Of a DNA stretch of 64,000 nt, positions 51,837 to 61,233 are shown piece by piece. The stretch spans positions 5,022,001 through 5,086,000 of the forward strand of contig NZ_CP146022.1 in assembly GCF_036967205.1 (NCBI RefSeq). Reading direction: 5' to 3'. This stretch comes from Streptomyces sp. Q6 (GTDB lineage: Bacteria; Actinomycetota; Actinomycetes; Streptomycetales; Streptomycetaceae). The translations under genes were made by a program, and so were the position numbers. Under the pieces are notes generated by a model. The model had not been told where the DNA came from, did not search any database, and saw only the letters and a program-made list of their open reading frames with translations. Position 1 is the stretch's first letter. Each line of letters begins with the position of its first letter.

Positions 51837-51929
51837 TCAACAGCCGGAACAGCAACAGCTGTGGTGCGCGCGGGCAGCGGAGACGGACCCGGCGGTGCGG
51901 GACGTCGACGGTGCCAAGTTCGCGAGCAT
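51837..51929 (-). CDS. Poly-cysteine leader peptide upstream of cysteine dioxygenase
   Basis: A 30-codon ORF from the ATG at 51929: begins MLANLAPSTSRTAGS and ends ARAHHSCCCSGC then TGA. Five of the last... Cys residues near the end: CCC plus a final Cys, four in the last six residues, after two His. It lies 123 bp before the cysteine dioxygenase start. The upstream TTGACA-N17-TGTCCT ends seven bases before the ATG, so the mRNA would be leaderless. Leaderless poly-Cys ORFs acting as cysteine-responsive attenuators are known in mycobacteria. A short hairpin GAGCC-cgca-GGCTC (51817-51830) begins just past the stop. Confidence 0.7.
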   Translation of the reverse strand: MLANLAPSTSRTAGSVSAARAHHSCCCSGC

Positions 51930-51936
51930 GCCCACC

Positions 51937-51965
51937 AGGACACCGGTTCATGCCTGAGCTGTCAA
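51937..51965 (-). promoter_or_regulatory. Promoter of the poly-Cys leader / cysteine dioxygenase transcript
   Basis: On the minus strand a consensus TTGACA (51965-51960), a 17-bp spacer and TGTCCT (51942-51937) are followed by 7 bp and the leader ATG. The -35 is perfect and the -10 keeps the first and last T. Confidence 0.6.
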
Positions 51966-52304
51966 CTCGCTGTCCGGATTGTGGGATATGTTTCACCTCA
52001 TCCGGTATCTCTCTCAGGCGAAAGGTTTGTGCAGGGCCTGAGCCGGACATGTGGCGCATCGACCCGGTGCGCAAACGCCGTTGCGATCCCGTGATCCGAC
52101 TGTGATCCGGTTCGCTTCCGTAGGCGCACAGGAACGCGATCAAACTCCGCGGCGTCCTTCCTTGTAGTGGTTTGCAGCGAGGGAAGTGGGGGCTGGCCCT
52201 CCAGATGGGCCGCTGGCAAGTGTCACGGTTTTTGCCGATTTGAACACTTTCCGCATAGCCTTGGTTCCGCAGAGTGAATAAGGGGCCCAATAGCAGATCT
52301 CGGC
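51966..52304. other. Intergenic region upstream of whiB
   Basis: About 340 bp with no supported gene. Base composition is less GC-rich toward the right (52215-52300). Developmentally regulated whiB promoters with long upstream control regions are known in Streptomyces, so this stretch probably holds regulator sites, but none could be named from sequence alone. Confidence 0.4.
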
Positions 52305-52334
52305 TTGACTGCCCCGGATCGGCACACTTGTAAT
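52305..52334 (+). promoter_or_regulatory. Candidate whiB promoter
   Basis: TTGACT (52305-52310), an 18-bp spacer and TGTAAT (52329-52334) would start a transcript near 52341 with a leader of about 67 nt before the whiB ATG. Confidence 0.45.
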
Positions 52335-52407
52335 TTCACTCGTGTCGTTCAGCCGAAATCGGTAACGGCAACATCACGGGGACGCACGGACAGACGAGGG
52401 GCGCACT

Positions 52408-52671
52408 ATGACCGAGTCGTTTCAGGATCTGCTGGTCGAGGACGCGGAAGAGGAACTCGGCTGGCAGGAGCGCGCGCTGTGCGCCCAGACCGACCCCGAG
52501 TCGTTCTTCCCCGAGAAGGGGGGCTCCACGAGGGAGGCCAAGAAGGTCTGCCTGGCGTGCGAGGTCCGCTCGGAGTGCCTCGAGTACGCGCTGGCCAACG
52601 ACGAGCGCTTCGGCATCTGGGGCGGCCTGTCCGAGCGTGAGCGCCGCCGCCTGAAGAAGGCCGCCGTCTAG
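52408..52671 (+). CDS. whiB: Developmental regulator WhiB
   Basis: 87 residues, essentially the canonical WhiB protein: C25, C48, C51 and C57 bind a 4Fe-4S cluster, FGIWGGLSERERRRLKK is the GxWGG turn and basic DNA-binding tail, and SFFPEKGGSTREAKKVC is exactly the sequence I recall for S. coelicolor WhiB. WhiB works with WhiA to start sporulation septation in aerial hyphae. A GAGGGG stretch precedes the ATG. It is the anchor that identifies the window as Streptomyces. Confidence 0.98.
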   Translation: MTESFQDLLVEDAEEELGWQERALCAQTDPESFFPEKGGSTREAKKVCLACEVRSECLEYALANDERFGIWGGLSERERRRLKKAAV

Positions 52672-52680
52672 CCGCCGACC

Positions 52681-52799
52681 CGGACATCGACCCGGACATC
52701 GATCTGGGCGTCGATCCGGACGCCGATCAGTCCCTGATCCGGACATCGATCCAGTCCTCGATCGGGACATCCGTCGAGACACCCGTCGAGACATCGATT
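52681..52799. repeat. Degenerate 12-bp tandem repeat x10 downstream of whiB
   Basis: Ten head-to-tail units starting 9 bp after the whiB stop (consensus CGGACATCGATC; nine of 12 bp and one of 11 bp). Units 1, 2 and 6 are nearly identical and the others diverge. The array lies between whiB and the glycosyltransferase gene in apparently non-coding DNA. Confidence 0.8.
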
Positions 52800-52966
52800 C
52801 GCGCGCTCATCCGCGCGGTACGCACGGCCCGCTGCCCTGGGTTGTCCACAGGGGGCGGGCCGCGGTTGTTGGCAGCCGTTAGTGTGGGGCCCCGTCCGAG
52901 ACGCCACCGCGCCCCCACCGGGCACAGGCGTCCACCGCAGTCCAACGAACCGGGGCCCGTACCTCG

Positions 52967-55900
52967 ATGTCCGTGCACAGCCACTCGGCAGGCCAATTCG
53001 GTGCTGCCGCCGCCGCGTTCACCCCGGGGCACGCCGCAGGGCTCGACCCGAGCAGCGCCCCCGAGTTCCCCAGGCATGTCGTCACCGCCGTCGTCGTCTC
53101 GCACGACGGAGCGCGCTGGCTGCCCGACGTCCTGTCAGGACTGCTCGGCCAGGAGCGCCCCGTACAGAACGCGATGGCGGCCGACACCGGCAGCTCCGAC
53201 GAGTCCGCGGCCCTGGTCGCCGCGTCGCTCGGCGACGAGCGCGTCCTGCACCTCGCCCGCCGCACCGGCTTCGGCCAGGCCGTCGACGAGGCCGTACGCG
53301 GCGCGGGGGTGCTCACCCCCGAAGAGCTGCCCTACTTGAAGCGGCCGAGCGGCTGGGACCCCGTCAGCCGCTCCTGGCGCGACGACGCGTACGACCTGCC
53401 CGACCTGCCGCACGGCGAACCCGAGCAGTGGCTGTGGCTGCTGCACGACGACTGCGCGCCCGAGCCCGACGCGCTCGCCCAGATGCTGCGCGTCGTCGAG
53501 ATGGAGCGCGAGGCCGGCGCCGACGTCGCGATCGTCGGCCCCAAACTGCGCGGCTGGTACGACCGCAGGCAGCTCCTGGAGGTCGGCGTCTCCATCGCCA
53601 ACTCCGGGCGCCGCTGGACCGGCCTCGACCGCCGCGAGCAGGACCAGGGCCAGCACGACCACGTACGGCCCGTCCTGTCCGTGTCCACCGCCGGCATGCT
53701 GATCCGGCGTGATGTCTTCGAGCAGCTCGGCGGGTTCGACCGCAGGCTGCCGCTGATGCGCGACGACGTCGACCTGTGCTGGCGCGCCCAGGCCGCCGGG
53801 CACCGCGTCGTCGTCGCCCCCGAGGCCGTCGTGCGGCACGCCGAGGCCTCCTCGCGCGAGCGCCGCACCGTCGACTGCGTGGGCCGCACCGCCTCGTCGC
53901 CGCACAAGGTCGACAAGGCGGGCGCCGTCTACACCCTGCTCGTCAACGCGCGCGCGGCGGTGCTTCCCTGGGTCCTCGTCCGCCTCGTGCTCGGCACGCT
54001 GCTGCGCACGATCGCCTACCTGGTCGGCAAGGTGCCCGGCCAGGCCTTCGACGAGATCGCCGGCCTGATGGCGACGCTGCTGCGGCCGGGGCGCATCCTT
54101 GCCGCCCGCAAACAGCGCGGCAAGGGAAGCGTCGATCCCAAGGAACTGCGACCGCTGTTCCCGCCGCCCGGCGCGACCGTGCGGCTCACCGTCGAGCAGG
54201 TCGCCGGAAACCTCTTCGGCGCCGACGACCCCGAGACCTCCACCGCCGGACGCCACGGCGGCGGCGGTCTGGAGCCCGGGGCCGGCGACGACGCCGAGTT
54301 CATCCAGATCGAGCGGTTCGCCCGCCTCAAGCGCGTCGCCCGCAAGCCCGGACCCGTGCTCTTCGTGGTGCTGCTCTTCGTCTCCCTCATCGCCTGCCGG
54401 GCGCTGATGGGCGGCGGCGCGCTCGCCGGCGGAGCGCTGCTCCCGGCCCCCGGCGACGCCTCCGACCTGTGGGCGCGCTACCTGGACGCCTGGCACGCGA
54501 CCAGTACGGGAGGCACGCAGTCGGCGCCCCCGTACCTCGCGCTCATCGCCGCGTTCTCCACCGTCCTGTTCGGCTCCACCGGCCTCGCGATCACCGTGCT
54601 GCTGGTCGGTTCGGTGCCGCTCGCGGGCTTCGCCGCGTACTTCGCGTCCAGGCCGCTCGTCGAGTCGCGCCTGCTGCGCGCCTGGGCCGCCGTCGCCTAC
54701 GCGTTCCTGCCCGCCGCCACCGGAGCCCTCGCGGGCGGTCGGGTCGGCACGTCCGTCCTCGCGATCCTGCTGCCGCTCATCGCGCGCGCGGGGCTGTCCG
54801 CGTCGGGGCTGATGAACGACCGGGGGGCCCGCGGCAGTTGGCGCGCCACCTGGGCGTACGCCCTCCTGCTGACGCTCGCGACCGCCTTCACGCCCCTCGT
54901 GTGGCCGATCGCCCTCGTCCTCGGCATCGCGCTCCTTGTGGTGCGCCGCGGCGACATCACCGCCTACGGGCTGCGTTTCCTGGCCGCGCTCGGCACGCCG
55001 CTGCTGATGCTCGCGCCGTGGTCCCTCACGCTGCTGCCGTTCGGCTTCTTCCAGGAGGCCGGACTGCCGTACGGGAAGGGCGCCGCGACCGCGGTCGGAC
55101 TGCTCGGCGCCTCGCCGGGCGGCTCCGGCACGACGGGCAGTCTGCTGCTCATCGGCATCGTGCTCGCCGCGCTCGCCGCGCTGCTGCGCCAGGAGCGCCG
55201 CCTCGCGGTCCTCACCGCCTGGACCGTCGCCGTGGTGGCGCTGGTCTTCGCGGTCCTGTCGAACCACTCGACGTGGGCCGGCCCCGCCACCCTCGTCTAC
55301 GGCATTGCGCTGCTCGCCGCCGCCGCGCTCGGCGCCGACGGTGCCCGCTCGCGCGTGGCCGAGCAGAGCTTCGGCTGGCGCCAGCCGGTGGCCGCGCTGA
55401 TCGCCTTCGCCGCCGCCGCGGGCCCGCTGCTGCTCGCCGCGGGATGGATGATCCGCGGCGCCGACGGCCCCTGCAGCGGCGTGACCCGGTCCAGGTGCCC
55501 GCGTTCGTCGCCGAGGAGGCCGGCACGCACGACCAGGCCCGCACCCTCGTCCTCGACGGGAACACGGGCGAGGTCGCGTACTCGCTGGTCCGCGGCGCGG
55601 GCGCCCGGCTCGGCGACAGCGAACTGACCGAGGCCGCGGGGCGGAACACCCGGCTCGACAAGGTCGTCGCGAACCTCGTCGCGGGCTCCGGCGCCGACCA
55701 GGCCGACCAGCTCGGCGGCTTCGCCGTGCGCTACGTCCTCGTACGCGACGGCGCGCCCCGCCAGATGGGCCGCGTCCTCGACGCGACGCCGGGCCTGACC
55801 CGGCTGAGCCAGCAGGACGGCACCGCGCTGTGGCGCGTCGACCGGCAGGTGGCGCGGGCGGTCGTCCTGCCCACCGCCGCCACCGGTTCGACGTCCGAGC

Positions 55901-56655
55901 AGGCCAGGGCCGTCGCCGCGGGCCCCGTCGACATCCACACGAAGGTGCCCGCGGGCGGCGAGGGCCGCGTGCTGCGCCTCGCCGACCAGGCCGCCGAGGG
56001 CTGGACCGCCACCCTCGACGGCGCGCCTCTGACGAAGACCACGGTCGACGGCTGGGCGCAGGGCTTCGAACTGCCGCCGTCCGGCGGCACGCTGGACGTC
56101 ACCTACGACGCGCCGATCACGCACACCGCATGGCTGTGGATCCAGGGCGGGCTCGCCCTCGTCCTCGTGGTGCTCGCCCTGCCGGGCCGCCGTCGCGAGA
56201 TCGACGACGACCTGCCGGAGGAGCCGGTCGTGCCCGCACAGGCCGTCGCGGGCGAGGGCCGTCGCGCCCGCCGACTGCGCGCCCAGGCCGAGGCCGAGCA
56301 GGCAGCGACCGGCGTCGACACCGGCAGCGGCAGCGGCGGAGATGACAGCATGCCGCCTCCTCCGGAGGAGGCGCCGGTGCAGATCCCGCAGCAGGAGACG
56401 TACGGCGAGTGGGACCAGCCGACGTACGCGGCCGCCGAGTACGGCACCTACGCGGCGGGGGAGCAGCAGTACCAGGGCGCCCCGTACGGCTACGACCCGC
56501 AGGCCCAGCAGGCCGACCCCTACCAGGCCGGCCAGTACGACCCGTACGCCTACGGGGGCACGTACGAGACGCAGGCGCCGTACGACCCGACGTACGAGCA
56601 GCAGGGCCAAGGCCACGGCACCGACAGTGAGCGTTCCGACGGGAGCCAGCAGTGA
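52967..56655 (+). CDS. Large membrane glycosyltransferase (family 2), interrupted by a one-base frameshift
   Basis: Intact it would be 1,229 residues. The GT2 domain (~40-330) has VTAVVVSHDGARWLPDVL, DTGSSDES, WLLHDDCAPEPDALA (DxD-like) and GGFDRRLPLMRDDVDLCWRA (in part). About 12-14 membrane helices follow, then a ~200-residue extracytoplasmic part and a Gln/Tyr/Pro-rich tail. The frame breaks at the C4 run 55468-55471: up to GWMIRGADGP in one frame, then QRRDPVQVPAFVAEEAG in another. One extra C restores it. Probably exports or builds an envelope glycan. Confidence 0.78.
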
Positions 56656-58142
56656 ACCGCACGACCCTCTCCCTGATCGCCGCGGTGACGGCCCTGGCCG
56701 CCGTCACCGGGTTCGCCGCCGCGTCCCAGCCCGGCGGCGAGGACGACACGGCGGCCAAGGCCGCCGCGCACCTGCCCGTCGAGCGGTCCAGTCTGCTCTG
56801 CCCGACGCCCAGCCAGTCCGACCTGGCGGAGACCGCGTACACGTCGTACACGCCCGTCACCAAGGACGCGCAGGACTCCGGCAAGGCCGAACTGCTGCCC
56901 ACGGAGACCGGTGCGAGTGACAGCGGGGCGAAGGGGAAAGCCAAGACGCCCAAGTCGGTCGTCACCCCGAAGGAGCCCGGCAAGCCCGCCGCGGGGGAGG
57001 CCTCCGGAGCCGACGAGCCGGCGCTGGTCGGCACCGCGGACGGCAAGCTGGCCCCCGGCTGGACCGTCCAGCAGACCACCACCGTGGAGGCGGGCACCGG
57101 CCGCGGCCTGCTCGGCGTGAACTGCTCGGCGCCCGACACCGACTTCTACTTCCCCGGCGCGAGCACCGCCGACGACCGCAACGACTACATCCACCTCACG
57201 AACCCGGACAACGAGGCCGCGGTCGTGGACGTGCAGCTGTACGGCCCGGACGGCGCGGTCAAGTCAGAGGTCGGCGAGGGCATCCAGATCGGCCCGCACT
57301 CCAGCGTCCCGGTCCTGCTGTCGACGCTGACCGAGAAGGCGTACACGAACCTGACGCTGCACGTGAGCGCGCGCAGCGGCCGGGTCGCGGCCGTCGTGTC
57401 GGCGGCCGACGACAAGCTGGGCGGCGACTGGCTGCCCGCGTCCGCCGACCCGGCGGGCTCCCTCGTGCTGCCCGGCATCCCGAAGGACGCCACGAACGCG
57501 CGCCTGGTCGTCTTCGCGCCGGGCCAGGACGACGCCGACCTGAAGGTCCAGCTCGCCACCTCCAGCGGCAAGATCGTGCCCGCCGGGCACGACTCGCTGC
57601 ATGTGAAGTCCGGCATGACCGCCGCGGTCGACCTCGGTCAGGTCACGCGCGGCGACGCGGGTTCGCTGATCCTGACGCCCACCGAGGACGCGGTGCCGGT
57701 CGTGGCCGCGCTGCGCGTCACGCGCGGCAAGGGCGCCGATCAGGAGACGGCGTTCATCCCGGCCACCCGTGACATCGGCGGCCGCGCCACGGTCGCCGAC
57801 AACCGCGCGAAGGGCTCGACGCTCGCCCTGACCGCGCCCGGCGCCACCGGCAAGGTGAAGGTGACCGCGTCGCAGGGCACCGGGGGTGGCACCGCGACCA
57901 CGAAGGAGTACACGGTCAAGGGCGGTACGACCCTGTCGGTCACCCCGCCCGTGCCCGCCGGCCTGAAGGGCACGTACGCGCTGACGGTGGAGCCGGTGTC
58001 CGGCGGCGAGGTCTACGGCTCGCGGATGCTGGAGGAGAAGCAGGACGGCGTCCCCGCGTTCACCGTGCAGACGCTGCCGGACGACCGGGGGACCGTGTCG
58101 GTGCCGCAGGCAGGCGAGGACCTGTCGGTGCTTCAGAAGTGA
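56652..58142 (+). CDS. Secreted DUF5719-family protein
   Basis: 496 residues from the GTG overlapping the glycosyltransferase stop by 4 bp. The N-terminal helix (LSLIAAVTALAAVTGFAAA) is a signal peptide or anchor. Repeated beta modules follow (YIHLTNPDNEAAVVDVQLYG; LHVSARSGRVAAVVSA; GSLVLPGIPKDATNARLVVF, each in part), like DUF5719, found next to a large GT2 gene in actinobacteria. Two Cys (LLCPTP, GVNCSAP) may be bridged. Strict coupling suggests it works with the glycosyltransferase at the cell surface. Function unknown. Confidence 0.8.
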   Translation: MNRTTLSLIAAVTALAAVTGFAAASQPGGEDDTAAKAAAHLPVERSSLLCPTPSQSDLAETAYTSYTPVTKDAQDSGKAELLPTETGASDSGAKGKAKTPKSVVTPKEPGKPAAGEASGADEPALVGTADGKLAPGWTVQQTTTVEAGTGRGLLGVNCSAPDTDFYFPGASTADDRNDYIHLTNPDNEAAVVDVQLYGPDGAVKSEVGEGIQIGPHSSVPVLLSTLTEKAYTNLTLHVSARSGRVAAVVSAADDKLGGDWLPASADPAGSLVLPGIPKDATNARLVVFAPGQDDADLKVQLATSSGKIVPAGHDSLHVKSGMTAAVDLGQVTRGDAGSLILTPTEDAVPVVAALRVTRGKGADQETAFIPATRDIGGRATVADNRAKGSTLALTAPGATGKVKVTASQGTGGGTATTKEYTVKGGTTLSVTPPVPAGLKGTYALTVEPVSGGEVYGSRMLEEKQDGVPAFTVQTLPDDRGTVSVPQAGEDLSVLQK

Positions 58143-58166
58143 CCGGCTCCGGGAAGGGCGGCGAGG

Positions 58167-58664
58167 TCAGTCCTCGCCGTCCTCGAAGTCCCCGTAGCGC
58201 GGATCCACCGTCTCCGGGGTGAGCCCGAGGACCTCCGCGACCTGCTCGACGACCACGTCGTGCACCAGTGCCGCGCGCTCGTCGCGGCCCTTGGTGCGGA
58301 TCTCCACGGGACGCCGGTAGACGACCACGCGCGCGGGCACCCCGTCCCGTGCCGCGATCGTGCCGCCCAGCGGCACCGAGTCACCGCCCCACGCCTCGTC
58401 CTCCGCCGTCAGGCGCGGCACCTCCAGGACGAGGAAGTCGATGTCGGCGAGCTGCGGCCAGCGCCGCTCAAGACGCTCCACGGAGTCCTGTACGAGGTCC
58501 GCGAAGACCTCGGCGCGGCTGGCGGCCAGCGGCACCTGCGGCGGCGCCACGGGCCCGCGCATGCCGCGGCCGTGCCGGTCGCGGCGGCGCGGCGGGCGTG
58601 GCTCGCCGGGGGCGGACGCGGGGGCCGGGGCGGCGGTGTTGTCGGGTTGTGCGGGCCTTTCCAT
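58167..58664 (-). CDS. Zincin-like metallopeptidase-family protein with altered HExxH motif
   Basis: 165 residues from the ATG at 58664. A Pro/Arg-rich head (~50 residues) precedes a domain with VFADLVQDSVERLERRWPQL, VPLGGTIAARDGVPARVVVYRRPVE (in part) and ALVHDVVVEQVAEVLGLTPETVDP. In the related metallopeptidase family the last motif is HExxH; here it reads HDVVVEQ, so catalysis is doubtful. TACGCT ends about nine bases before the ATG with no ribosome site, so the mRNA is probably leaderless. Convergent with the DUF5719 gene. Confidence 0.75.
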   Translation of the reverse strand: MERPAQPDNTAAPAPASAPGEPRPPRRRDRHGRGMRGPVAPPQVPLAASRAEVFADLVQDSVERLERRWPQLADIDFLVLEVPRLTAEDEAWGGDSVPLGGTIAARDGVPARVVVYRRPVEIRTKGRDERAALVHDVVVEQVAEVLGLTPETVDPRYGDFEDGED

Positions 58665-58985
58665 CACCGACGCAGCGTAGTCCTCCCGGGCCCGGGAGGC
58701 GGTGGCGCGCGGTGCCGGGCGCGGGATGTCGCATCCTGACCGATCAAGCCATTCTTGGGCCTGATTCCACATCCCTCCCGGACCGTTGATCTCGCGACTA
58801 TTGACGGCATTTGCCCCGAGTGGTGACCGCTTTCAACTGTTCGGTGGGGCGCACGACCCCGGGTCGCCCCAGGTCACGAGGGCGCTCGCGCCGGCCGGTG
58901 TGCGCCGTCTCACACCACGACACGGTGGGGTGACCTCAGGGAGAGTCGTCGCGGCCCGTTCAAGAGTGCGGTACCGTCCAACGTC

Positions 58986-59363
58986 GTGAGCCCTGTACGT
59001 CGCTGTTCGCGCACCGCTTGCGGCCGTCCCGCCGTCGCGACGCTGACGTACGTCTACGCCGACTCGACCGCGGTCCTCGGCCCCCTCGCCACCTACGCCG
59101 AACCCCACTGCTACGACCTGTGCGCCGAGCACTCCGAGCGCCTCACCGCGCCGCGTGGCTGGGAAGTCGTCCGGCTCGCCGACAGCAGCGGTCCCGCGCG
59201 GCACAGCAGCGACGACCTCGAAGCCCTCGCCAACGCCGTGCGCGAGGCGGCCCGCCCGCAGGAGCGCGCGGCCGGAGCCGGTGGCTCGGGGGCGCGCTCC
59301 GCGGACCCGATGGAGGTCGCCCGCCGCGGCCACCTCCGAGTGCTGCGCTCGCCCGACAACTGA
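58986..59363 (+). CDS. DUF3499-family small protein
   Basis: 125 residues from a GTG; TACCGT (58972-58977) eight bases upstream indicates a leaderless transcript. Possible metal-binding Cys and His are in CSRTACGRPAVATLTYVY (in part) and YAEPHCYDLCAEHSERL, a zinc-ribbon-like arrangement typical of the actinobacterial DUF3499 family. The C-terminal half is charged and probably disordered. Function unknown. Conserved next to the zincin-like gene and manB in Streptomyces as far as I recall. Confidence 0.85.
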   Translation: MSPVRRCSRTACGRPAVATLTYVYADSTAVLGPLATYAEPHCYDLCAEHSERLTAPRGWEVVRLADSSGPARHSSDDLEALANAVREAARPQERAAGAGGSGARSADPMEVARRGHLRVLRSPDN

Positions 59364-59425
59364 CCCCGTACGGGGGCGTAGTAAGCGCCTTCACCGGATC
59401 TTTGCGGCCAACTCCGTCCCGTACG

Positions 59426-59454
59426 TTGACGTGAGTTGTCGAGGACACGACCAT
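59426..59454 (+). promoter_or_regulatory. Promoter of the lactate permease gene
   Basis: TTGACG (59426-59431), 17 bp, GACCAT (59449-59454). The transcript would start near 59461, giving a ~38-nt leader that contains a perfect 15-bp palindrome (see 59473). Confidence 0.5.
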
Positions 59455-59472
59455 TTCGCCACCCGTCGTATG

Positions 59473-59487
59473 GGAATCCGGGATTCC
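59473..59487 (+). promoter_or_regulatory. 15-bp palindrome just before the lactate permease ribosome site
   Basis: GGAATCC-g-GGATTCC is a perfect inverted repeat ending one base before the GGGAGG ribosome site. It could form an RNA stem that hides the site or be a repressor operator just downstream of the start of transcription. Confidence 0.45.
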
Positions 59488-59498
59488 GGGAGGCGCTC

Positions 59499-61115
59499 GT
59501 GTTCGTCCAGCAGTTGGAGCCCGTAGGTGGCTCGCTCGGCCTGTCCGCCCTCGTCGCGACCCTGCCCCTCGTCACCGTCCTCGTCCTGCTGGGCGCCGTC
59601 CGCATGAAGGCGCATCTCGCGGGCCTGATCGGCCTCGCCGTGGCCGTGCTCGTCGCGTGGCTCGCGTACGGCATGCCGCTCGGCCAGACCTTCTCCAGCG
59701 CCGCACAGGGCGTCCTGTTCGGCCTCTTCCCCATCATGTGGATCGTCGTCAACGCCCTGTGGGTGTACCGGATGACCGTGCGCACCCGGCACTTCGACAT
59801 CCTGCGCCGCTCCTTCGGGAGGCTCTCCGACGATCCGCGCATCCAGGCGCTCGTCATCGCGTTCTGCTTCGGCGCGCTCCTGGAGGCCCTCGCCGGGTTC
59901 GGCGCCCCGGTGGCGATCTGCTCCGTGATGCTCGTGGCGCTCGGCTTCGACCCCGTGAAGGCCGCCGTCGTCGCTCTTGTGGCCAATACGGCGCCGGTCG
60001 CGTTCGGCGCCATGGGCACACCCGTGGTGACGCTCGCCCAGGTCACCGGGCTCCCGCTGGACTCCGTCGCGTCCGTGGTGGGCCGTCAGACGCCGCTGCT
60101 CGCGCTCGTCGTGCCGCTGGTGCTCGTCGGTCTGGTGGACGGCCGGCGCGGCCTGCGCGAGACCTGGGTGCCCGCCGTGGCCTGCGGATTCGCCTTCGCC
60201 GTGGCCCAGTTCGCGGCCTCCAACTACGTCTCCGCGCAACTCGCCGACATCGGCGCCGCGTTGGTGGGCGCCGGCGCGCTCGTCGCCGCCCCGCACTCCC
60301 GCAGGCCGGCCGCCGAACCCGTACGCGCCGCGGTCCTCACCGGCGTACGCAGCGAGGACCTGGACGAGGAGGACGCGCGCTCCGACGTGCTGCGCGCCTA
60401 CGCCCCGTACGCGCTCATCGTCGTCATCTTCTCCGTGGCGCAGATCCCCGCCGTCAAGGACTGGCTGGTGAAGGCCAATCGGGTCTTCGACTGGCCGTTC
60501 CTCGATGTCGCCGATCCGGGCGGCGAACCTGTGGGCGGCAACGTCTTCACGCTGCCGCTGGTCTCCACCGGAGGCACGCTCGTGCTCCTCGCGGGGGTGC
60601 TCACGGCGGTGGTCATCGGCGTGCACGCGCGCGTGGCCGTGCGCGAGTGGTGCGCGACCGTGCACGAGCTGCGGTTCGCGATCCTCACCGTGACGAGCGT
60701 GCTCGCCCTCGCGTACGTCATGAACCTCTCCGGGCAGGCCGCCACCATCGGGCACTTCGTGGCCGCCGCGGGCGCGGGACTCGCCTTTCTGTCGCCCGTC
60801 CTCGGCTGGTTCGGCGTCGCGGTCTCCGGGTCCGACACCTCCGCCAACGCCCTCTTCGGCGCCCTCCAGGTGACCGCCGCCCAGCAGTCGGGCCTGTCAC
60901 CGGAACTCCTTGCCGCCGCGAACAGTTCGGGCGGCGTCCTCGGCAAGATGATCTCGCCGCAGAACCTCACGATCGCCTGCGCGGCGGTGGGACTCGCGGG
61001 ACGCGAGGGCGACTTGTTGCGCAAGGTGCTGCCGTGGAGCCTCGGACTGCTGCTCGTGATGTGCCTGATCGTCTACGCCCAGAGCACGGTGGTGTTGTCG
61101 TGGATGCTGCCGTGA
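59499..61115 (+). CDS. lldP: L-lactate permease
   Basis: 538 residues from the GTG at 59499 (GGGAGG six bases upstream). The LctP/LldP family is clear: FPIMWIVVNALWVYRMT, FCFGALLEALAGFGAPVAI (in part), SGQAATIGHF, SGSDTSANALFGALQ and GGVLGKMISPQNLTIAC. About 13-14 membrane helices. It imports lactate (or glycolate) with protons. The tail of the gene is 118 bp before manB. No lactate dehydrogenase gene is adjacent. Confidence 0.92.
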   Translation: MFVQQLEPVGGSLGLSALVATLPLVTVLVLLGAVRMKAHLAGLIGLAVAVLVAWLAYGMPLGQTFSSAAQGVLFGLFPIMWIVVNALWVYRMTVRTRHFDILRRSFGRLSDDPRIQALVIAFCFGALLEALAGFGAPVAICSVMLVALGFDPVKAAVVALVANTAPVAFGAMGTPVVTLAQVTGLPLDSVASVVGRQTPLLALVVPLVLVGLVDGRRGLRETWVPAVACGFAFAVAQFAASNYVSAQLADIGAALVGAGALVAAPHSRRPAAEPVRAAVLTGVRSEDLDEEDARSDVLRAYAPYALIVVIFSVAQIPAVKDWLVKANRVFDWPFLDVADPGGEPVGGNVFTLPLVSTGGTLVLLAGVLTAVVIGVHARVAVREWCATVHELRFAILTVTSVLALAYVMNLSGQAATIGHFVAAAGAGLAFLSPVLGWFGVAVSGSDTSANALFGALQVTAAQQSGLSPELLAAANSSGGVLGKMISPQNLTIACAAVGLAGREGDLLRKVLPWSLGLLLVMCLIVYAQSTVVLSWMLP

Positions 61116-61233
61116 CCAGTGATGACGCGGCGGCATGGGTTCTTTGGGAGGAATGAGGGGTTCACGGTTCGTTGTCGGTGCGGCCAGGTAGTTTGTGGGG
61201 TCCGTGCAGGACTTCAGGAGGGCTGGACCGACC

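Noticed and set aside
51829-52290. Longer minus-strand ORFs upstream of whiB
   Set aside because: They lack ribosome sites and family features, and overlap the promoter region; the short poly-Cys ORF in another frame explains the region better.
52681-52799. Coding interpretation of the 12-bp repeats (DPDI-like tetrapeptides)
   Set aside because: No start codon with ribosome site, no extension into a protein-like sequence, and no matching family.
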